Assembly: GCA_003501365.1 (NCBI GenBank)
Contig: DNPP01000084.1
Coordinates: 30,568 to 43,719 of the forward strand
Direction: 5' to 3'
DNA length: 13,152 bases
From: Bacillota bacterium
GTDB taxonomy: Bacteria; Bacillota; UBA4882; UBA8346
The notes beneath the pieces are model-generated. The model was given only the letters and a program-made list of their open reading frames with translations, was not told where the DNA came from and made no database searches. Each line of letters opens with the position of its first letter. Position 1 is the first letter of the stretch. Positions 7,055-13,152 of the stretch are shown here, in pieces. The translations under genes were made by a program, and so were the position numbers.

Positions 7055-7906
7055 ATGGGAGAATTGTTCGAAGTAGCGGGGAAAGTAGCTGTCATTACCG
7101 GAGGGGCCGGGGTTTTATGCAGTGAAATGGCCCGGGCCTTGGCCAAGGAAAAGCTGAAAGTGGCGATTTTAGATTTCAACGAAGAAGCCGCTCAAAAAGC
7201 AGCCGCTATGATTAAAGCCGATGGGGGAATTGCTGTAGCAGTTAAGGTTAATGTGCTTGAAAAAGCCTCTTTGGAAACGGCCAAAGATATCGTACTCAAA
7301 GAATTCGGCCGGGTTGACATCTTAATTAACGGGGCCGGAGGAAATAACCCTAAAGCCACTACTTCCAAGGAGCAATTGTTTAACGACGATTTAAAGAATA
7401 AACCCGAAGGAACGAAGAGCTTTTTTGATTTGGAATCGGAAGGCGTTCAATTTGTTTTTAACCTCAACTTCCTGGGTACTCTTTTACCGACCCAAGTCTT
7501 TGGCCGGGTGATGGCCGAAGCGGGACAGGGAATAATCATCAACATTTCATCCATGAATGCGTTTCGTCCGTTAACTAAAATTCCGGCCTATTCAGCGGCT
7601 AAAGCGGCTATCTCTAATTTTACCCAGTGGTTGGCGATGCATATGGCCCCGGTCAATATCCGGGTTAACGCCATAGCTCCCGGCTTCTTCCTCACCGCCC
7701 AAAACCGTTTTCTAATGACGGATGAAAAAACCGGGGAACTTACAGCCAGGGGGAAAACGGTTTTGGCTCATACGCCCATGGGAAGGTTCGGGGCACCGGG
7801 GGAGCTTATCGGGACTTTATTATGGTTGATTTCAGACGCTTCCACTTTTGTAACCGGAATTGTAGTGCCGATTGACGGCGGTTTTTCAGCATATAGCGGA
7901 GTTTAA
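7055..7906 (+). CDS. uxuB: D-mannonate oxidoreductase (fructuronate reductase), SDR type
   Basis: This 283-residue classical short-chain dehydrogenase has a nucleotide-binding TGGAGVL (15-21), D40 at the end of beta-2 (suggesting NAD(H) preference), NGAG (92-95), serines 165-166, and the catalytic pair Y179 and K183 (YSAAK). The insert with SFFDLESEGVQFVFNLNFLG (122-141) and the ending PIDGGFSAYSGV are as I recall for Bacillus YjmF, the SDR form of UxuB that interconverts D-fructuronate and D-mannonate in uronate breakdown. AGGAGG lies 8 nt before the ATG. The cytoplasmic enzyme would feed D-mannonate to the epimerase encoded at the end of the operon. The dehydratase UxuA, the normal partner, is absent from the window. 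A gluconate 5-dehydrogenase role is a less likely alternative. Confidence 0.85.
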   Translation: MGELFEVAGKVAVITGGAGVLCSEMARALAKEKLKVAILDFNEEAAQKAAAMIKADGGIAVAVKVNVLEKASLETAKDIVLKEFGRVDILINGAGGNNPKATTSKEQLFNDDLKNKPEGTKSFFDLESEGVQFVFNLNFLGTLLPTQVFGRVMAEAGQGIIINISSMNAFRPLTKIPAYSAAKAAISNFTQWLAMHMAPVNIRVNAIAPGFFLTAQNRFLMTDEKTGELTARGKTVLAHTPMGRFGAPGELIGTLLWLISDASTFVTGIVVPIDGGFSAYSGV

Positions 7907-7918
7907 TTCGGGGACTTT

Positions 7919-7932
7919 TGTAAACGCTTTCA
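7919..7932. promoter_or_regulatory. LacI/CcpA-type operator 3 (cre-like)
   Basis: TGTAAACGCTTTCA fits TGWAANCGNTNWCA at all positions. It sits in the 64-base gap between the SDR and kinase genes. No convincing promoter is visible beside it, so it may act as a roadblock or mark an internal start. Matching operator 1 suggests the same regulator. Confidence 0.7.
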
Positions 7933-7970
7933 TTAGTTTGCAGATAAGCACCTAATAAGGAGGTTTTCAT

Positions 7971-9050
7971 ATGAAAATTGGATTGCCGAAAAAGTATACT
8001 TATTCACTTGTCGTCCCGACCAGCATGGGTGTCCGAATTACACCAGTCAATGGGCAGCCGGTACATTGCAGTAATACTTTTATCATGCAAGCTACCAGTG
8101 CTGAATCCAATGTGGCAAGCATATCTTCTTACCTCGGACTCCCTGTTAAAGTACTGACTACTTTTGTCAAAGATAGTCCGATTGCCCAATTCATCAAAAA
8201 CGATCTGGCAGGGAGACATATCGCCTATGAGGGCAAAGAAGTGGCCCAGGGTGACCCTTGGGGTTATCGTCACCAGTTTAATATCGCCGATAGTGGTTAT
8301 GGTTCTCGCGGACCGCGAGTACAAAACGACCGGGCTGGGGAGGTCGGTCGGACCCTTAATGGAAAGGATTTTGATTTGGACAGGATCTTTGGTATAGAGG
8401 GCGTCCAGATCCTTCATCTGTCGGGATTGATAGCCGCATTATCACCCGAAACCAGTTCGTTTTGCCTTGAATTAGCTAGAGCCGCCAAAAAAAATGGCGC
8501 CCGGCTTTCCTTTGATCTTAATTATAGGGCTTCATTCTGGAAAGGCCGTGAAAGAGAGCTTCACGACATTTTTAAGGAGATTGCGAATGTTGCCGATATT
8601 CTGGTCGGCAATGAAGAAGACTTCCAACTTTGTTTGGGAATTGAAGGGCCTGAAGCCGGAGGAAAAGATTTAGCAGCTAAAATTGATAGTTTTAAGGAAA
8701 TGATCGGCCGGGTGAAGAAAGCCTATCCCAACACTACGGTTTTTGCCACAACTTTGCGTCAAGTGATTAGCGCCAACCGTCATCTTTGGGGAGCCATCAT
8801 GCTGGAGGGAGAAGACTGGCATGTGGTTGAACCTCGTGAAATCGGAGTGCTCGATCGTATCGGAGGCGGTGATGGTTTTGTAGGTGGATTGTTATACGCA
8901 ATTTTGAAGGGCTGGCAGCCGGAAAAATGGATTCAGTTCGGTTGGGCCACTGGAGCGATGGCCACCACGTTCCTTACCGATTATGCCCAACCTGCCGACG
9001 AAGAGCAGATTTGGAGTATTTGGGAAGGTAACGCCCGGGTAAAACGGTAA
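7971..9050 (+). CDS. PfkB-family sugar/sugar-acid kinase, perhaps gluconate kinase
   Basis: This 359-residue ribokinase-like protein shows the family landmarks: SNVASISSYLG (46-56) in the substrate-side lid region, FDLNYRASFW (181-190) as in 2-keto-3-deoxygluconate kinases, NEEDF (214-218), and the catalytic anion-hole motif GGGDGF (298-303) with D301 as the likely base. AAGGAGG lies 7 nt before the ATG. By sequence it lies near the KDG-kinase branch, yet the N-terminal glycine motif (usually GGAPAN) reads ATSAESN, and the operon holds no KDG-forming dehydratase or KDPG aldolase. Its neighbour gnd uses 6-phosphogluconate, so I infer ATP-dependent phosphorylation of D-gluconate. KDG kinase is the main alternative. 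A cre-type operator lies 39 bases before its start. Confidence 0.85.
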   Translation: MKIGLPKKYTYSLVVPTSMGVRITPVNGQPVHCSNTFIMQATSAESNVASISSYLGLPVKVLTTFVKDSPIAQFIKNDLAGRHIAYEGKEVAQGDPWGYRHQFNIADSGYGSRGPRVQNDRAGEVGRTLNGKDFDLDRIFGIEGVQILHLSGLIAALSPETSSFCLELARAAKKNGARLSFDLNYRASFWKGRERELHDIFKEIANVADILVGNEEDFQLCLGIEGPEAGGKDLAAKIDSFKEMIGRVKKAYPNTTVFATTLRQVISANRHLWGAIMLEGEDWHVVEPREIGVLDRIGGGDGFVGGLLYAILKGWQPEKWIQFGWATGAMATTFLTDYAQPADEEQIWSIWEGNARVKR

Positions 9051-9087
9051 GCAGGAATATACAATCAAGAATTATTGGAGGCACAAA

Positions 9088-10539
9088 ATGAACAAAGCGG
9101 ATATCGGATTAATTGGTTTGGCGGTTATGGGGGAAAACCTGGTAATGAACATGGAAAGCAAAGGGTTCACAGTTGCCGTTTATAACCGAACCGTTGAAAA
9201 AGTGGACAATTTCATCCAAGGCCGGGCTAAAGGGAAAAACATCATTGGGGCCCACTCCTTGAGCGAACTGCTTGCTTCTTTAAAGAAACCGCGTAAAATA
9301 ATGATGATGGTTAAAGCCGGTCAACCGGTTGATGATTTGATTGAGCAACTGCTTCCGATGCTGGAAGCGGACGATATCCTTATTGATGGCGGAAATTCAC
9401 ATTTCCCCGATACGATTCGCCGGAATAAGTATGTGGAAAGTAAAGGATTATTATATATTGGGACTGGGGTATCCGGCGGTGAGGAAGGGGCTTTGAAAGG
9501 ACCCAGCCTGATGCCCGGAGGTTCGCCGGCGGCATGGCCCCATGTAAAACCTATTTTACAGGCTGTCGCCGCCAAAGTTGAAGATGGCACTCCCTGCTGT
9601 GATTGGGTTGGCGAAGGCGGAGCCGGTCATTTTGTAAAGATGGTTCATAATGGGATCGAATACGGTGATATGCAATTGATCTGTGAAGCATATCATTTAA
9701 TGAGAGAATTACTGGGTATGAGCGCCGATGAAATGCACCAGGTCTTCAAAGAATGGAATACCAGCGAGCTTGACAGCTATTTGATTGAAATAACCCGGGA
9801 CATTCTGGCAATTAAAGATAATGACGGCAAACCGTTGGTAGATAAAATTCTCGATACCGCCGGCCAAAAAGGTACCGGGAAATGGACTGGAATTGCCGCC
9901 TTGGACGAAGGGATCCCTTTGACTTTGATCGGGGAGGCGGTATTTGCTCGCTGTTTATCAGCAATAAAAGAGGAACGGGTGGCCGCCTCCAAAGTTCTGT
10001 CCGGTCCAAAACCGAAGTTTGAGGGAGACCGGAAGGCTTTTGTCGAAGATATTAAAAAAGCGCTCTATGCCTCAAAGATCGTTTCCTATGCCCAGGGTTA
10101 CACCTTAATGCGGGTCGCCGCCAAGACCTACGGTTGGAATTTAAATTACGGCGGGATCGCATTGATGTGGCGCGGTGGTTGTATCATCCGGTCAGTTTTT
10201 CTTGGTAAGATTAAGGAAGCGTTTGAGAAGAATACCGGCCTATCCAATCTCCTGCTGGATCCGTTCTTTAAGGAGAAAATAGAATCCAGTCAAGACGGAT
10301 GGAGAAGAGTCTGCGCCACGGCCTTAATGAACGGTATTCCGGTACCGGCTTTCACTACTGCTCTCTGCTATTACGACGGTTTCCGCAGCGAAAAGCTTCC
10401 AGCCAATTTGCTGCAAGCCCAACGCGATTATTTTGGGGCCCACACGTATGAGAGAGTTGATAAACTCCGGGGTGAATTTTTTCACACCAACTGGACCGGA
10501 AGAGGCGGCACTACCGCGTCAACAACCTATACGGCTTAA
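9088..10539 (+). CDS. gnd: 6-phosphogluconate dehydrogenase, decarboxylating
   Basis: This 483-residue protein has full family length. It has the N-terminal dinucleotide fold (GLAVMGENL, 10-18) with NRT (33-35), typical of NADP use, the substrate loop GVSGGEEGA (127-135), catalytic K184 and E191 within HFVKMVHNGIEYGD, and the C-terminal all-helical domain with YAQGY and ALCYYDGFRSE. It oxidises and decarboxylates 6-phosphogluconate to ribulose 5-phosphate and CO2. GGAGG lies 6 nt before the ATG; the gene starts 37 bases after the kinase stop and precedes the racemase-like gene by 26 bases. Placement in a LacI-controlled sugar-acid operon rather than beside zwf suggests a dedicated catabolic copy that feeds gluconate carbon into the pentose phosphate pathway. 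Confidence 0.96.
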   Translation: MNKADIGLIGLAVMGENLVMNMESKGFTVAVYNRTVEKVDNFIQGRAKGKNIIGAHSLSELLASLKKPRKIMMMVKAGQPVDDLIEQLLPMLEADDILIDGGNSHFPDTIRRNKYVESKGLLYIGTGVSGGEEGALKGPSLMPGGSPAAWPHVKPILQAVAAKVEDGTPCCDWVGEGGAGHFVKMVHNGIEYGDMQLICEAYHLMRELLGMSADEMHQVFKEWNTSELDSYLIEITRDILAIKDNDGKPLVDKILDTAGQKGTGKWTGIAALDEGIPLTLIGEAVFARCLSAIKEERVAASKVLSGPKPKFEGDRKAFVEDIKKALYASKIVSYAQGYTLMRVAAKTYGWNLNYGGIALMWRGGCIIRSVFLGKIKEAFEKNTGLSNLLLDPFFKEKIESSQDGWRRVCATALMNGIPVPAFTTALCYYDGFRSEKLPANLLQAQRDYFGAHTYERVDKLRGEFFHTNWTGRGGTTASTTYTA

Positions 10540-10565
10540 TAAATTTGATGAGGCGGGATAATTCA

Positions 10566-11840
10566 ATGAAAGAGATCAGTCTTGCCAGTGATAATATTGA
10601 CCCCAATCAACTGGAAATTCAATTAAGAACCTGGTTGGAGAGCTTACCTACGCTCCCCAAAAAAGTGTTGCTGCTGCCGCCGGATTTTACCCGTTATCAT
10701 TCCAAAGCCGGCCTGATCGTTCAGTTACTTTACAGGATGCTCACCCCCGGCTGCCGGGTGGAAATCATGCCGGCGCTCGGGACCCATGTTCCCATGAGCG
10801 ACTCTGAAAAACAACGGATGTTTGGCGCCGAGATCCCGGCTGATCGGTTTTTCGCCCATGATTGGCGGAATGATATTGTTAAAATCGGAGAAGTTCCGGC
10901 GGATTTTGTGGCCAAAGTCTCTGAAGGGCTTGTTAAATATCCGATAAGTGTCGAGATTAACAAACGTTTATTGAATCCCAGTTATGACCTTATCCTCTCC
11001 ATCGGCCAGGTGGTTCCGCACGAAGTAGTGGGTATGGCCAATTACAATAAAAATGTCTTTGTCGGTTGTGGCGGCAAGGATATGATCAACCGGTCCCACT
11101 TTTTGGGCGCCGCCTACGGTATGGAGCGAATGATGGGGAGGGCTGACACCCCGGTCCGCCAAGTTTTTAACTATGCTGAGGATAAATTCCTTGGCAAATT
11201 GCCATTACAATACATTTTAACGGTTACCACCACTTCTAAGGGAGTGACCAGTCTGAATGGTTTATTTATCGGCCGGAATTATAGGTTGTTTAAAGAAGCA
11301 GCCCAGTTAAGTCAAGTAAAGAATCTGGACTTGTTGGCTCGCCCCTTGAAAAAAGTCTTGGTTTACCTTGATCCGGAGGAGTTTAAAAGTACTTGGCTAG
11401 GTAATAAGGCGATCTATCGTACCCGGATGGCCATAGCCGATCAGGGGGAATTGATTATTTTGGCGCCGGGAGTAAAACAGTTCGGGGAAGATCCTACTAT
11501 CGATACACTAATTCGTAAGTATGGTTATGTAGGAAGTGAAAGAGTATTGCAACTTGCGGCAGAAGAACCCGATCTGCAAAACAACCTCTCTGCGGCCGCT
11601 CATTTGATCCATGGTTCCTCCGAAGGCAGATTCAACATTACTTACGCCGCCGGAGGGTTGACCGGGGCCGAGGTCGAAAAGGCCAATTTTAAATATTGGC
11701 CTTATCAGGAAGTTATTCAGAAGTATAACCCGGAAAAGTTGGAGAATGGTTTTAACACTTTAAAAGACGGGGAGGAAATCTTCTATATCAGTAATCCGGC
11801 CCTCGGCTTATGGGCGCTTAAAGAAAAATTCGTTCATTAA
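10566..11840 (+). CDS. LarA-superfamily nickel-type hydroxyacid racemase/epimerase, perhaps gluconate 2-epimerase
   Basis: From ATG 10566 the product is 424 residues; GGCGGGA lies 7-8 nt upstream, whereas upstream TTG 10545 and ATG 10548 lack a site. Counting from TTG 10545, LarA-like landmarks are DFTR (47-50), GTH (79-81), AHDW (104-107), VPHE (158-161; H159), CGGK (175-178; K178) and SH (184-185; H185). These correspond to the histidines and the lysine that hold the nickel-pincer cofactor in lactate racemase, but K178 and H185 are only 7 apart against 16 in lactate racemase, marking a divergent subgroup. The superfamily includes lactate and malate racemases and a D-gluconate 2-epimerase. 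Next to a mannonate oxidoreductase and gnd, epimerisation between D-mannonate and D-gluconate is the best inference. LarB, LarC and LarE cofactor genes must be elsewhere. Confidence 0.85.
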   Translation: MKEISLASDNIDPNQLEIQLRTWLESLPTLPKKVLLLPPDFTRYHSKAGLIVQLLYRMLTPGCRVEIMPALGTHVPMSDSEKQRMFGAEIPADRFFAHDWRNDIVKIGEVPADFVAKVSEGLVKYPISVEINKRLLNPSYDLILSIGQVVPHEVVGMANYNKNVFVGCGGKDMINRSHFLGAAYGMERMMGRADTPVRQVFNYAEDKFLGKLPLQYILTVTTTSKGVTSLNGLFIGRNYRLFKEAAQLSQVKNLDLLARPLKKVLVYLDPEEFKSTWLGNKAIYRTRMAIADQGELIILAPGVKQFGEDPTIDTLIRKYGYVGSERVLQLAAEEPDLQNNLSAAAHLIHGSSEGRFNITYAAGGLTGAEVEKANFKYWPYQEVIQKYNPEKLENGFNTLKDGEEIFYISNPALGLWALKEKFVH

Positions 11841-11868
11841 GGGGGAAGAACCGGGATGACTCAAATAG
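11841..11868 (+). other. Start of a lost operon gene, interrupted by IS remnant
   Basis: Directly after the racemase stop comes AAGGGGGAAG, then ATG at 11856 reading M-T-Q-I, after which the sequence runs into the IS3-type fragment and reaches a stop at 11883-11885. The well-spaced ribosome binding site suggests that a further operon gene once began here and was lost through insertion and deletion. Its identity cannot be told from four codons. Confidence 0.35.
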
Positions 11869-12078
11869 TTGGAAAGCTTTTTTAGTACCTTAAAAACCGA
11901 ATGCGTTGATGGGAAAATATACTTATCCAGATCTCAGGCTAAACGCGAAATCTTCGAATTCATTGAGATTGATTACAATCGTAAACGTCGTCATACTTCA
12001 ATTGGGTCAATGACCCCGGAAAATTTCGAAAATCAAAGAAAATGCTTAACTTTGTGTCTAATTAACCGGGGGAGCCCA
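11868..12078 (+). mobile_element. 3' remnant of an IS3-family insertion sequence
   Basis: The remnant joins operon sequence at about 11868 and likely ends near GAGCCCA at 12078, since IS3-type terminal repeats end in CA. TGTGTCTAATTAACCGGGGG just before it resembles a right terminal repeat. No left end is present in the window, so about five sixths of the element is gone. End positions are estimates. Confidence 0.6.
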
Positions 12079-12087
12079 ATAGCCTAG
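11869..12087 (+). pseudogene. IS3-family transposase OrfB, C-terminal fragment
   Basis: The frame reads ESFFSTLKTECV, then IFEFIEIDYNRKRRHTSIG and MTPENFE. This is the C-terminal end of the IS3-family (IS150-like) DDE transposase, including the last catalytic glutamate region and the YNRKRRH motif. Only about 50-70 of roughly 280 residues remain; the apparent TTG start is an artefact of truncation and lacks a real N-terminus. The catalytic core is missing, so it is inactive. It lies in the same direction as the sugar-acid operon. Confidence 0.88.
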
Positions 12088-12101
12088 GGGTATCAAAATC
12101 A

Positions 12102-12119
12102 AACGGTATATGAACCGTT
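12102..12119. repeat. Perfect hairpin AACGGT / ACCGTT
   Basis: A 6-bp perfect stem with loop ATATGA lies between the IS remnant and the next gene. It has no T tract. It may be part of the leader of the 12177 gene. Confidence 0.4.
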
Positions 12120-12131
12120 ATCTGGGGTTTA

Positions 12132-12163
12132 CCATATTATGATTTAGGACTTTGATAATATGG
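12132..12163 (+). promoter_or_regulatory. 9-bp hairpin reaching into the ribosome binding site of the 12177 gene
   Basis: CCATATTAT (12132-12140) pairs perfectly with ATAATATGG (12155-12163) around a 14-nt loop. The last two G of the 3' arm belong to GGGAG (12162-12166), the ribosome binding site for ATG 12177. It could tune translation or serve as a dyad operator. Confidence 0.45.
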
Positions 12164-12176
12164 GAGTGAGCCTCAT

Positions 12177-12626
12177 ATGATACCGGAGACGGTTGTTGAC
12201 ATTATCACTTATTCAATACCACTGTTGACCACGGGAATTACCGCTGTTTTAACAATGGCCGGGTTTTATCTTAATCGTAAATACCAGAACAGTAAATTAA
12301 CTCAGGCTTTATTTGTTGTAAATCAGATTGTAATTGATGTTGTAAAAGAATTGAATCAAACTGTGGTTGATGAATTGAAGGCGGCCCGCGCGGATGGTAA
12401 GTTGACCCGGGATGAAGCGGACCAGATTAAACATAAAGCTATTGAAATAACCCTACAAAGGTTAGGATTGGATCTACTGAAAACGATTCAAATTTCCATG
12501 GGCCCTATTACGGATCTGCTTGCCACTAAGATTGAAGCGGCGGTGTTTGACCACAAAAGGGCAGCTAAGTTGGGAAACCAAAGGGTTAAGGCCCTGATAC
12601 CGGCGATAAAAAAGCAAGCAAGCTAA
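12177..12626 (+). CDS. Small single-TM protein with helical cytoplasmic domain, possibly holin-like
   Basis: I do not recognise this 149-residue protein with certainty. It has one membrane segment (about 11-32), followed by a basic stretch (NRKYQNSK) and a long charged helical region: VVKELNQTVVDELKAARADG (55-74), then KLTRDEADQIKHKAIE (75-90), ending with a lysine-rich tail. The layout, an N-terminal TM followed by an alanine- and charge-rich amphipathic helix, recalls the LLH-type phage holin superfamily, but no lysin, tail or other phage gene is near, so a housekeeping or prophage-relic role is equally open. The start is ATG with GGGAG 10 nt upstream, just after a 9-bp hairpin. The next gene is uvrB, 208 bases on. 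Confidence 0.7.
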   Translation: MIPETVVDIITYSIPLLTTGITAVLTMAGFYLNRKYQNSKLTQALFVVNQIVIDVVKELNQTVVDELKAARADGKLTRDEADQIKHKAIEITLQRLGLDLLKTIQISMGPITDLLATKIEAAVFDHKRAAKLGNQRVKALIPAIKKQAS

Positions 12627-12767
12627 GAACCAGCTCTCAAAGTTTGGGAAAACATCAGAAGAGTTATTAAGTAGCGCATAACGACTACAAGGAAAATATT
12701 GCATAAAGTTTGAGCGGATGGGGCATTTCTTTGCCATAAACGGAAAGAGGATATTTTGATCGTACGA

Positions 12768-12781
12768 CGAACATATATTCG
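12768..12781. promoter_or_regulatory. LexA (DinR) box upstream of uvrB
   Basis: CGAACATATATTCG differs from the Firmicutes LexA-box form CGAACATATGTTCG at one position and keeps CGAA/TTCG symmetry. It abuts the -35 element of the uvrB promoter. SOS control of uvrB is well known, so context supports the call. Confidence 0.7.
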
Positions 12782-12782
12782 G

Positions 12783-12810
12783 TTGAACCCCAAACTAAAA
12801 ACGGTATAAT
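12783..12810 (+). promoter_or_regulatory. uvrB promoter
   Basis: TTGAAC (12783-12788) and a perfect TATAAT (12805-12810) are spaced 16 nt apart, 24 bases before the uvrB start codon. Confidence 0.75.
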
Positions 12811-12834
12811 GATCGAGAGGTGGACAGTAGAGAG

Positions 12835-13152
12835 ATGAATAAAAAATTTGTGGTTCATTCCGAATATCAACCCAGCGGAGATCAACCGCAGGCTATTACC
12901 GAACTGGCGGCAGGGGTGCAAAGCGGTTTCCGGGACCAGATCCTACTGGGGGTTACCGGTTCGGGTAAAACTTTTACCATGGCCAAGGTCATCGAGGCGG
13001 TTCAGATGCCGACCTTGATCTTAGCCCATAATAAAACTTTGGCGGCTCAGTTATATAGCGAATTTAAAGAATTTTTTCCGGAGAATGCGGTCGGATATTT
13101 TGTAAGTTATTATGACTACTATCAACCGGAGGCGTATGTTCCCCAGTCCGAC
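12835..13152 (+). CDS. uvrB: Excinuclease ABC subunit B, N-terminal part
   Basis: The first 106 codons run off the window edge without a stop. The product is the DNA-damage-verifying helicase-like subunit of UvrABC nucleotide excision repair, which takes over damaged DNA from UvrA and loads UvrC. Visible signatures are YQPSGDQPQAI (11-21), Walker A GVTGSGKT (39-46), LAHNKTLAAQLYSEFK (63-78) and the start of the beta-hairpin region SYYDYYQPEAYVP (91-103), all typical of UvrB. The ATG follows GAGGTGG at 12817-12823, an 11-nt spacing. A LexA box and a strong promoter precede it. UvrA and UvrC are not in the window. Confidence 0.97.
   Translation, partial: MNKKFVVHSEYQPSGDQPQAITELAAGVQSGFRDQILLGVTGSGKTFTMAKVIEAVQMPTLILAHNKTLAAQLYSEFKEFFPENAVGYFVSYYDYYQPEAYVPQSD

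Noticed and set aside
1..13152. CRISPR array, tRNA, rRNA or replication origin
   Set aside because: I saw no regularly spaced direct repeats, cloverleaf sequences, rRNA blocks or DnaA-box clusters.

Overview
The window reads as chromosomal DNA of a Gram-positive-type bacterium of the Bacillota (Firmicutes), perhaps a Clostridia- or Limnochordia-like anaerobe. The reasons are strong AGGAGG ribosome binding sites, a PC4/YdbC-type small protein, CcpA-like cre operators, a Firmicutes-type LexA box in front of uvrB, and a D-mannonate oxidoreductase that resembles Bacillus YjmF/UxuB. Species-level placement is not possible from this sequence.

Layout: (1) 1-2155, minus strand: the N-terminal 718 residues of a fused membrane/spermidine-synthase-like protein whose C-terminus lies outside the window. 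(2) 2484-2723: a PC4/YdbC-family ssDNA-binding protein. (3) About 2860-3265: no convincing protein, but a dense set of hairpins, three with GAAA tetraloops and two forming a covarying duplicate. I interpret this as a large structured non-coding RNA of a class I cannot name. (4) 3400-5151: a Cache-domain chemoreceptor, then a small four-helix membrane protein (5298-5750) and a terminator. (5) 5908-11840: a LacI-family regulator with promoter and operators, followed by an SDR, a PfkB-type kinase, 6-phosphogluconate dehydrogenase and a LarA-superfamily nickel-type racemase/epimerase. (6) 11841-12176: the apparent start of one more operon gene, cut off by the 3' remnant of an IS3-family element. 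(7) 12177-12626: a small single-TM protein. (8) 12835 to the end: the start of uvrB, behind a LexA box and a clear promoter.

The most interesting biology is the sugar-acid operon. The SDR should interconvert D-fructuronate and D-mannonate. D-mannonate and D-gluconate are C2 epimers, and a gluconate 2-epimerase activity is known in the LarA superfamily. A kinase plus 6-phosphogluconate dehydrogenase would then lead to ribulose 5-phosphate and CO2. Together these suggest a uronate route into the pentose phosphate pathway that avoids mannonate dehydratase and the KDG/aldolase steps, none of which is encoded here. The regulator has a CcpA-like recognition helix (ATVSRV), and its operon carries two perfect and one imperfect cre-type operators, one lying on the predicted transcription start of the regulator.
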